The translations under genes were made by a program, and so were the position numbers. A model generated the notes under the pieces. It made no database searches and was not told the origin of the DNA. It saw only the letters and a program-made list of their open reading frames with translations. Positions 1 to 5,943 of a stretch of DNA of 13,387 nucleotides are shown piece after piece. Every line of letters starts with the position of its first letter. Positions within the stretch are counted from its first letter, which is position 1. This stretch comes from an uncultured Clostridia bacterium (GTDB lineage: Bacteria > Bacillota > Clostridia > Oscillospirales > Ruminococcaceae): positions 1 to 13,387 of the forward strand of contig CAMYUO010000013.1 in NCBI GenBank assembly GCA_947302065.1. Reading direction: 5' to 3'.

Positions 1-7
1 GTTATAT

Positions 8-31
8 TATAATACTCTGCTGACGGCAGAG
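8..31 (+). promoter_or_regulatory. Promoter -10 box followed by a short inverted repeat
   Basis: A perfect TATAAT lies at 8-13; any -35 box falls off the left edge. Just after it, CTCTGC (15-20) and GCAGAG (26-31) form a perfect 6-bp inverted repeat with a 5-base spacer. With a start site expected near 20, the repeat spans the start, so it is better placed as an operator than as a leader hairpin. It would serve the gene starting at 64. Confidence 0.55.
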
Positions 32-51
32 CATTATTTAAGACAAACAAT

Positions 52-66
52 GGAGGGATAGCTCTG
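52..66 (+). promoter_or_regulatory. Ribosome binding site pointing to a CTG start codon
   Basis: GGAGGG (52-57) is a strong Shine-Dalgarno sequence, and the CTG at 64-66 follows after 6 bases. The reading frame of the downstream gene is open from 13, and between 64 and 130 it has no ATG, GTG or TTG. The first standard in-frame start, TTG at 130, has no convincing ribosome site. CTG at 64 is therefore the best start. An ATG at 50-52 overlaps the Shine-Dalgarno sequence but is in another frame and stops after three codons. Confidence 0.6.
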
Positions 67-2076
67 ACATTTAATCAGCTGCTTTTTACAGAGCTAAGGC
101 TCGTTTGTATTGCAGACAATACAGCAGGATTGTGCGATGCTGCGCTTGTTAAGGCTATGACTGCAAACGAGGAGCTTTTGCACCTTGGTTACACGCTGTC
201 CCCTAAGGATATTATCAGGCTTGCAAAGTCATTGGGCGTTGACAGCTTTGTTGATCGTGTCAAGAGCTACATTGGTGATGTCAAAGCTAAGCCTATGTAC
301 CCGAACTTCCCTTCACAGGTAATGGTAATTGACGAGGCAGTGTTCAGATTTCATCAGATGCTCCATTACCTTTCGACTTATGGCATTGAAGAGTTCACAG
401 GTGCAAGGGTTTCAAGAGGCTGGCTGCCTGAAATGGCAGACACAACAAAGACGGCACCTGATGCGATGCTGCTTGCAGCGAGAGTCATTTCTCTTGTTGA
501 TGTTAAAGACGAATACATACTCCCCTATCGCAAAATTCTTTCAGTAACCGAGCGCATGGACGACAAGCAGAGGCTTATCGTGAGTGAATGTGTCAAGCAC
601 CTGTCGGCTCAGCAGCTCAGCAGCGTGAATATCACTTTCAAGCAGAATCTTCTCGATGTATTCAACACGATTTTTACTTCTGAACTTTCGGCAGATGAAA
701 AGCTTGCAAATCTGCACGCAATTTGTCAGCACACAGGCGACGTGTGGAAATGCATGGACTATGCTCTCACTCGTGCAGGATTTCATTTCAGGACCTCCCA
801 GAAACGTCTTATCGTCAAGCTGCTTGAAAGCTACCCTATTGATGACTTTACATCAAATCTTATCCTTTCTAACAAAAAGGCTGAGCGTACTTTGCTTATG
901 CTCAAATATATCGACTACAATGAGTACAGCCGCAAGAAAGAATATGCTGAGGCTGTTGCATCGTTCAGAAATGGCGATATGCACTCGTGGGAATCAAGGG
1001 CAAAGTATCTCGTTGAAAGCAGCAACCCACAGGCTCTTGATTACTATGCTCAGCGCCCGGGCATGATGCTGCGCAGCCTGACATATCTTATCAGGCATAA
1101 TTATATAACGCAGGATATCCTTGCAAGGCTCTCACCGAACGCTGCATCGCTCAAAACGCAGACTCTCATCAGCCTTATGTCGTTCTTCTCGAGACCCGAG
1201 AGTGCATGGAAAGATGAGAAATTCTATGAGGCAAAGTGCGTACTTGATGTGCTGTCTCCCCTGCTGCTTGACAGGCTCAAAGCCAATGAAACAGTTCTCA
1301 GAGGCAAGAAGATATACGTTGATATGCCCGAATACGACCTTGACCAATCATCTATAAGAGTAACGGACAAGTCCTCAGAGGGCGGATATATCCGTTCGGG
1401 ACTTGCTTACAAGATACCCGAGGAAGTCAACAGACTGCGCTTCTTTGTTTATTGGAACGACAAGCAGAGGGTCGATGTTGATCTTCACGCCAGCGGTATT
1501 GATCTTAACGGTGAGAGGATATACATTGGCTGGAATGCAAATTACAAGTCGGGTGCTCTCGTTTTCAGCGGTGACATTACGCACAGTGACGCTGCCGAGT
1601 ACATTGACATCGACCTTAACGCTGCAAAAGATTCTGTTGATACTGTTTCAGCAAATATCAATCTATACTCGGGCTACGACACATTCAAGGAGATCGACGA
1701 GTGCTTTGTCGGCGCTATGGCTGTTAGCAATGTGGGTGAAGACATAAAGCTGTACGACCCGAAGAACTGCTTTTTTACTCACTATCTGACGGGCAAATAC
1801 CGCAAGATCAATTACGGCTACGTTGACATTCAGAACAGAGTGATCGTTTTCGACGGCGTCGTTAACACTGACAAAGGATATTACGGCGAAATGGTGAGAA
1901 ACAACTCTTTCTCGCTCGGCGATTATCTTGATGTCCTTTTCAGATCGCAGGATGCGCAGGTCGCTGCAAGCGCCGAAGAAGCCGATATAGTTCTTGTTAT
2001 GGGAAAACCAACAAAGGAAAATGAGGTCAGCCTGATCGACAATAACTTCTTTATGGAGCAGCTTGACAAATCATAA
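64..2076 (+). CDS. Large cytoplasmic protein with TerD-like C-terminal segment
   Basis: About 670 residues from the CTG start, or 648 from TTG at 130. No signal peptide or membrane segment is visible. Residues 1 to about 410 are mostly helical and match no domain I can name. Around residues 440-555 the order of elements resembles TerD-type domains of the tellurite/stress family: a VDVDLHASG segment (compare the acidic Ca2+-binding VDLDASA of TerD), then FSGDITHSD, then YIDIDLNAA, then a VSANINLYSG strand and an FVGAM strand. TerD proteins bind Ca2+ and occur in stress-response systems; whether this one does so is inference. The tail (about 555-670) contains a further beta-rich part ending in VLVMGKPT. 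The last codons also hold the -35 box of the next promoter. The start is uncertain; the reading frame is certain. Confidence 0.85.
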   Translation: MTFNQLLFTELRLVCIADNTAGLCDAALVKAMTANEELLHLGYTLSPKDIIRLAKSLGVDSFVDRVKSYIGDVKAKPMYPNFPSQVMVIDEAVFRFHQMLHYLSTYGIEEFTGARVSRGWLPEMADTTKTAPDAMLLAARVISLVDVKDEYILPYRKILSVTERMDDKQRLIVSECVKHLSAQQLSSVNITFKQNLLDVFNTIFTSELSADEKLANLHAICQHTGDVWKCMDYALTRAGFHFRTSQKRLIVKLLESYPIDDFTSNLILSNKKAERTLLMLKYIDYNEYSRKKEYAEAVASFRNGDMHSWESRAKYLVESSNPQALDYYAQRPGMMLRSLTYLIRHNYITQDILARLSPNAASLKTQTLISLMSFFSRPESAWKDEKFYEAKCVLDVLSPLLLDRLKANETVLRGKKIYVDMPEYDLDQSSIRVTDKSSEGGYIRSGLAYKIPEEVNRLRFFVYWNDKQRVDVDLHASGIDLNGERIYIGWNANYKSGALVFSGDITHSDAAEYIDIDLNAAKDSVDTVSANINLYSGYDTFKEIDECFVGAMAVSNVGEDIKLYDPKNCFFTHYLTGKYRKINYGYVDIQNRVIVFDGVVNTDKGYYGEMVRNNSFSLGDYLDVLFRSQDAQVAASAEEADIVLVMGKPTKENEVSLIDNNFFMEQLDKS

Positions 2077-2091
2077 TATGAATAGTATAAT
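2063..2091 (+). promoter_or_regulatory. Perfect consensus sigma-A promoter inside a gene end
   Basis: TTGACA at 2063-2068 and TATAAT at 2086-2091 are separated by exactly 17 bases, so all 12 consensus positions match. The -35 box encodes part of the last residues (LDKS) of the upstream protein, whose stop codon is at 2074-2076 within the spacer. The predicted start is near G2098. No gene of convincing quality follows on this strand before the terminator at 2318-2346, so the promoter most likely makes an untranslated RNA at high level. Confidence 0.85.
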
Positions 2092-2097
2092 CAAATT

Positions 2098-2346
2098 GTA
2101 GTAAGCGTTTGCTGCACTTTATGACAGCATACTTTTAGGTCATTGACCAACACTTGTCATGTTGTGTGCAGTTAAGTTAGCTGTCAGGTAGCTTACTGCC
2201 CTGCAAGCGTTGTTCAGGGCAGCGGTGAAAGCCGTTGTGACTTCCTTTTGCTTTGGTTTAAAGTACCGCCTTGAAACAGTCCGTCACAAGATAGCTTGCT
2301 TGTATTATTGCATAACGAAAGCCCGAGACAATGCTCGGGCTTTTTT
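2098..2346 (+). ncRNA. Predicted structured small RNA of about 250 nt, family not recognised
   Basis: This stretch runs from a perfect promoter to an intrinsic terminator and has no credible coding frame. Visible helices are: 2098-2106 with 2191-2199 (9 pairs, one a wobble), enclosing 2112-2117 with 2166-2171 and 2121-2126 with 2155-2160; GCCCTG 2198-2203 with CAGGGC 2215-2220; and TTGTGAC 2235-2241 with GTCACAA 2283-2289. The 5' arm 2100-2106 can instead pair with 2294-2300 (7 pairs, one a wobble), so two exclusive folds are possible. I looked for hallmarks of tmRNA, signal recognition particle RNA, RNase P RNA and T-box leaders and found none. 6S RNA is possible from size and expression, but I could not build the usual long rod with a central bubble convincingly. 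It could also be a 3' UTR of the upstream gene. Confidence 0.6.
2318..2346 (+). terminator. Rho-independent terminator
   Basis: GCCCGAG (2321-2327) pairs with CTCGGGC (2334-2340) around a 6-base loop, extended by AAA/TTT, and is followed by six T. It ends the predicted small RNA and any read-through from the gene at 64-2076. On the minus strand the stem is followed by only three T, so it is at best a weak stop for glgX, whose stop codon lies 4 bases away. Confidence 0.9.
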
Positions 2347-2349
2347 GTG

Positions 2350-4431
2350 TCATTTTTTAATGATCGAAGCCACAACGACACTTCTCGGTGCGAGAGTGAT
2401 CTTGTTTACCTGTCTGTCGACCATTTTGTTATAGTCTGTGCCGGTTTTATGTGGAACATCGGTATAGAAATCAACATTCCAGCTGTAGCCCTGCGGCAGA
2501 TCTGGCATCTGTACAGAACATTTTTCCCAATATGCGTTAATACCGATGAATACTGCATCATCATTTCCCTTTTTATCCACGCCTGCGAACATTACGCCGA
2601 TAACGTGGTCATGGTCGTTGAATGTTTCATTCCACGCCCATGTGTTATGGATGCTTATATCTGGGAAACCGAGCTTTGACGGCTCAGTTGCATGCCTGAT
2701 GACATCATGTTTCATTCTGTATGCGATCATATCGCTGACAAAATCGTGGATCTCCTTGAATTTCTTGAGGCGTTTCCAATCAAGCCACGAGATCTCGTTA
2801 TCCTGACAATACGCATTGTTATTGCCGAACTGGGTATTGCAGAACTCATCGCCTGCAAAGAACATTACAGCTCCCCTGCTGCATAAAAGCGTTGCAAAAG
2901 CATTTTTCACCATTCGGTTGCGAAGTCCGTTGATGTAAGGGTCATCTGTTTCGCCCTCAATGCCGCAGTTCCAGCTTGTCACGCTGTTATCGCCATCGGT
3001 ATTGTTCCAGCCGTTTTCGAGGTTATGCTTAACGTTGTAACTGTAAAGGTCATACATTGTAAAACCGTCGTGGCAGGTCAGGAAGTTTACCGATGCATTG
3101 TGCGCACGCTCGGGCGGATAGAGATCGGCAGAACCTGTGATACGCTGCACAGCTGCCCAAGCCATACCATTATCGCCTTTGAGGAAGCAGCGCAGATCAT
3201 CACGGAAGCGTCCGTTCCATTCAGCCCAGCGGTTCCAGGACGGGAACGAGCCGACCTGATAGAGTCCGCCTGCATCCCAAGCCTCTGCGATGAGTTTAAC
3301 ACCGCTGAGTATAGGGTCATAAGCTATCATTTTCAGCAGCGGTGGATTCTCCAGCGGAGTGCCGTCCTCGCTGCGTCCGAGGATAGATGCAAGGTCAAAT
3401 CTGAAACCATCGACACGGTATTCGATGACCCAATAACGCAGGCAATCGATTATAAACTGCTGAACAACAGGGTGATTGCAGTTCATAGTGTTGCCGCAGC
3501 CGCTGAAATTGACATACTTGCCGTCAGGGGTCAGCATATAGTAAACATTGTTGTCAAGGCCCTTGAAAGAGAAAATAGAGCCGTCTTCATTACCCTCTGA
3601 TGTGTGGTTGAACACAACATCAAGGAACACAAGTATTCCGTTCTCATTACAGGTGCGGATAAGCGTTTTAAGCTCGTCACCTTCGTGGTTATACTCAACT
3701 CCCGAGGTGTAACTCGTGTTCGGCGCAAAAAAACAGGTCGTATTGTAGCCCCAGTAATTGAGCATTTTTTTGCCGTTATACTCTCGTTCTTCATAAAGCT
3801 CGTCAAACTCGAAGATAGGCATGAGCTCTATCGCATTGACACCGAGCTTTTTTAGATACGGTATCTTTTCGATAACTCCGTCAAAAGTTCCGTGATTCTT
3901 AACGCCTGACGAAGGGCTTTTGGTAAATCCCCTGACGTGAAGTTCGTAGATAACGAGGTCGCTGAAATTGACATTCAGCTTGTGGAAATTGCCCCAGTCG
4001 AACCTGTCATCGCATATTCTGCCGTGATAGCAATCGGTCGCACCCGAACGCTTTCCCCAGACACTCTGCCCTGTTACAGCCTGTGCATAAGGGTCAAGAA
4101 TATTTGTCTTGCTGTCAAACAACAGACCTTTTTCGGGTGCATACTCACCTGTGAGGCGATAGCAATACTCGACCTCGTAGATGTCGATATCATAGACCAT
4201 TATGGACCAGGTATCGCCTATCCTGTAACTGTCGGGAATAGGGATCTCAACGAAAGGCTCTGTTTCTCCTCGTTTGAAAAGCACGACAGAGCAAGCTGTT
4301 GCACCTGAGGAATGCACCGTAAAATTAACAGCGTGCAGCATTGCCGATGCGCCGTTGAGTCGGTAGATGCCCGGTCGGCACTCATATCCTGATATTATAT
4401 CGGTAGCCTTATATGTTGCGGAGTTTTTCAT
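2350..4431 (-). CDS. glgX: Glycogen debranching enzyme, GlgX/isoamylase type (GH13)
   Basis: A 693-residue glycoside hydrolase family 13 protein that should hydrolyse alpha-1,6 branches of glycogen or limit dextrins in the cytoplasm; no signal peptide is seen. The N-terminal part (about 15-125) fits a CBM48-type beta domain, followed by the barrel beginning at VIYELHVRGF (160-169). All four GH13 motifs are present: DVVFNH (271-276), GFRFD with nucleophile D346, AEAWD with acid E383, and CHD with D455. GDEF follows at 527-530, then a C-terminal beta domain. The length is normal for GlgX. Start ATG at 4431 has a modest AAGG ribosome site. It has its own promoter (4492-4520) overlapped by an inverted repeat and lies 113 bases downstream of dgt on the same strand. 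The exact substrate (glycogen or starch-derived dextrin) is not decided by sequence. Confidence 0.95.
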   Translation of the reverse strand: MKNSATYKATDIISGYECRPGIYRLNGASAMLHAVNFTVHSSGATACSVVLFKRGETEPFVEIPIPDSYRIGDTWSIMVYDIDIYEVEYCYRLTGEYAPEKGLLFDSKTNILDPYAQAVTGQSVWGKRSGATDCYHGRICDDRFDWGNFHKLNVNFSDLVIYELHVRGFTKSPSSGVKNHGTFDGVIEKIPYLKKLGVNAIELMPIFEFDELYEEREYNGKKMLNYWGYNTTCFFAPNTSYTSGVEYNHEGDELKTLIRTCNENGILVFLDVVFNHTSEGNEDGSIFSFKGLDNNVYYMLTPDGKYVNFSGCGNTMNCNHPVVQQFIIDCLRYWVIEYRVDGFRFDLASILGRSEDGTPLENPPLLKMIAYDPILSGVKLIAEAWDAGGLYQVGSFPSWNRWAEWNGRFRDDLRCFLKGDNGMAWAAVQRITGSADLYPPERAHNASVNFLTCHDGFTMYDLYSYNVKHNLENGWNNTDGDNSVTSWNCGIEGETDDPYINGLRNRMVKNAFATLLCSRGAVMFFAGDEFCNTQFGNNNAYCQDNEISWLDWKRLKKFKEIHDFVSDMIAYRMKHDVIRHATEPSKLGFPDISIHNTWAWNETFNDHDHVIGVMFAGVDKKGNDDAVFIGINAYWEKCSVQMPDLPQGYSWNVDFYTDVPHKTGTDYNKMVDRQVNKITLAPRSVVVASIIKK

Positions 4432-4474
4432 TAGATCACTGCCTTATGGTAGATATTTTCAATGTTGCGTTCTT

Positions 4475-4502
4475 TGTGGTATTATACTATTATGATACCA
4501 CA
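4475..4502. promoter_or_regulatory. Candidate operator: perfect 8-12-8 inverted repeat over the glgX promoter
   Basis: TGTGGTAT (4475-4482) and ATACCACA (4495-4502) are exact reverse complements separated by 12 bases. The repeat covers the -10 box of the glgX promoter and the expected start site near 4485, which is where a repressor dimer would block transcription. It does not match the CcpA cre consensus. I found no second copy at the other promoters in the window. The regulator is unknown. Confidence 0.55.
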
Positions 4503-4520
4503 TAGAGCAAGAATAGTCAA
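4492..4520 (-). promoter_or_regulatory. glgX promoter
   Basis: On the minus strand, TTGACT (4520-4515) and TATCAT (4497-4492) are spaced by 17 bases. The predicted start near 4485 gives a leader of roughly 50 bases before the ATG at 4431. A second TATAAT sits just downstream of the -10 box but lacks a well-spaced -35. Confidence 0.65.
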
Positions 4521-4544
4521 ATTATTCAATTGGTGCAAGTAAGA

Positions 4545-5801
4545 TCAGAACTTCAGGAGCTCGTTGTAGATCTCGATAGCGTAACGGTCGGTCATTCCGG
4601 AGATATAATCGATTATTGCCTGTGCGTATATCTGCTTTGATGCAAGCGTGCCATATATCTTATCATTTCTGTAACGCTTGTACGATATAGCCTTTTTGCC
4701 GAGCAGTCCGGGTTCAACGTATTTGCAGAGAAAATCAGAAAAGTCAGCCGTTAGTACCGGATAGACCTTAGCGAGCTTAGCAAGCTCTGCAAACGTATCA
4801 GCACCGTTATAGGAGCTTATCAAAGCGTTATATACCGCTCTGATAAGAGAGTTCACATACGCATTATAGACGATGAATTTTTCGTTTTTATAGATGTACT
4901 TATAGTTGAAGCGTTTTATCTCACCCAGCATCTCGTTATACTTATCACTCAGACGAATGCCGTTATCTATCGAGCTGTTATCGCAGATGCTTTTGATGAA
5001 ATTGTGGATAATAACGGTCGTGTTGATCGTGCTTTCGCCGTATTTATTGGATATCTGCGCCAGCTTTTTCAGCTGAGGGAAACCGATAAAGTGAAGACGT
5101 ATCGCATCTTCTATATCACGCCCGAGATATGCAATCTTGTCGGATATCTTGACGACACAGCCTTCCCATGTGTACGGCTGATACTCACCCGGGCTGTTGA
5201 ACATGTCAAGGTCTATTGCTTCACAGCGCGGCTTGATGCCATTCTGATCGACTTCTCCGCAATGTGAGATGATGCCGTCCCTGGCAGCGTATGTAAGACA
5301 AAGATTGTCAAACTCACGGCTGCTGTTTTCGAGCAATTCTAGTTTATCGATAACTCGCAGGCTGTTTCGCTCATGCCAGAACTTATCAAGGTCATTTTCT
5401 TTACGCAGCAAAGTCAGCTCATTTTCACCCTGATGACCGAAAGGCGCATGTCCGAGGTCGTGCCCCATTGCGATGGCTCTTGTGAGGTCGGTATTAAGTC
5501 CGAGAAACTTTGCTATCGTACAGCTGACCGATTCAACGTGCTGGACGTGCTTCATTCTGGTGCAGATATGGTCATTGTCGATATTATAGAACACCTGTGT
5601 TTTATGCTTGAGCCGCCTGTATGCAAGGCAATGCAGTATGCGGGTGTAATCCCTTTCATACGGCGAACGGATATCGCTCGGTCTGCTGTAAAGCGGTTTG
5701 ATACGCTCTGTATGCGTACTCCAGCAAGGATTATCCTCGGTCGAGGCAACGTGTGCTAATGCTTGTTTGTCCAAATCTGACACCACGCTTTCTAATTGCA
5801 T
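4545..5801 (-). CDS. dgt: dGTP triphosphohydrolase family protein (HD domain)
   Basis: A 418-residue cytoplasmic protein of the dGTPase/dNTPase family, which hydrolyses dNTPs to the deoxynucleoside and triphosphate and so affects dNTP pools. The family signature RDYTRILHCLAYRRLKHKTQ is at 50-69. Expected metal ligands of the HD site are visible: H85 in TRMKHVQHVE, H114-D115 in GHDLGHAPFGHQGE, and D221 in KISDKIAYLGRD. The tail to 418 carries helical dNTPase C-terminal sequence. The start ATG (5801) has no ribosome site and lies only 8 bases from a good -10 box, so the mRNA is probably leaderless. No terminator is seen between it and glgX, so read-through into glgX is possible. It is divergent from the CAP-domain gene. 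Substrate preference (dGTP or all dNTPs) cannot be told. Confidence 0.92.
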   Translation of the reverse strand: MQLESVVSDLDKQALAHVASTEDNPCWSTHTERIKPLYSRPSDIRSPYERDYTRILHCLAYRRLKHKTQVFYNIDNDHICTRMKHVQHVESVSCTIAKFLGLNTDLTRAIAMGHDLGHAPFGHQGENELTLLRKENDLDKFWHERNSLRVIDKLELLENSSREFDNLCLTYAARDGIISHCGEVDQNGIKPRCEAIDLDMFNSPGEYQPYTWEGCVVKISDKIAYLGRDIEDAIRLHFIGFPQLKKLAQISNKYGESTINTTVIIHNFIKSICDNSSIDNGIRLSDKYNEMLGEIKRFNYKYIYKNEKFIVYNAYVNSLIRAVYNALISSYNGADTFAELAKLAKVYPVLTADFSDFLCKYVEPGLLGKKAISYKRYRNDKIYGTLASKQIYAQAIIDYISGMTDRYAIEIYNELLKF

Positions 5802-5809
5802 CTATATAG

Positions 5810-5838
5810 ATTATATCATATCACGGAGAATATATCAA
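5810..5838 (-). promoter_or_regulatory. dgt promoter, placed for leaderless transcription
   Basis: On the minus strand, TTGATA (5838-5833) and a perfect TATAAT (5815-5810) are 17 bases apart. Only 8 bases separate the -10 box from the ATG at 5801-5799, so transcription should start within 0 to 2 bases of the start codon. Confidence 0.75.
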
Positions 5839-5880
5839 CTGCTGTTTTTATTTCGCTTATGTTATAATAAACAAAAGCTA

Positions 5881-5909
5881 TTGAAATCCTTTATTGTTTA
5901 TGATATAAT
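5881..5909 (+). promoter_or_regulatory. Extended -10 promoter of the CAP/CWB2 gene
   Basis: TTGAAA (5881-5886), a 17-base spacer and a perfect TATAAT (5904-5909) preceded by TG at 5901-5902 make a strong extended -10 promoter. The start is expected near 5916, giving a leader of about 28 bases. Another TATAAT at 5863-5868 has no -35 match. The 142-bp gap is shared with the divergent dgt promoter. Confidence 0.75.
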
Positions 5910-5943
5910 ATACACGAAAACCCATTGTAAAGGAGTTGTTGCT

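Noticed and set aside
2098..2346. tmRNA, SRP RNA, RNase P RNA or T-box identity for the structured region
   Set aside because: Signature elements of those RNAs (for example the SRP GGAAG tetraloop region, the RNase P GAGGAAAGUCC block, the tmRNA tRNA-like ends, or the T-box GGUGGUACCGCG) were not found, and no gene follows for a T-box to control.
2210..2679. Short plus-strand ORFs starting inside the predicted RNA (2210-2434, 2296-2679)
   Set aside because: They run through the terminator and into the antisense of glgX, have no ribosome site, and translate to sequence unlike any protein.
3025..3600. A 191-codon open frame on the plus strand opposite glgX
   Set aside because: It lies antisense to a clear GH13 gene with all catalytic motifs, has no ribosome site, and its translation resembles no protein family.
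4475..4502. Reading the glgX inverted repeat as a terminator for dgt
   Set aside because: No T run follows the second arm on the minus strand, the 12-base loop is A+T-rich, and the repeat overlaps a promoter.
5698..5943. Upstream extension of the CAP-domain gene to 5698
   Set aside because: It overlaps dgt and both divergent promoters. The ATG at 5944 has AAAGGAG at ideal spacing and begins a proper signal peptide.
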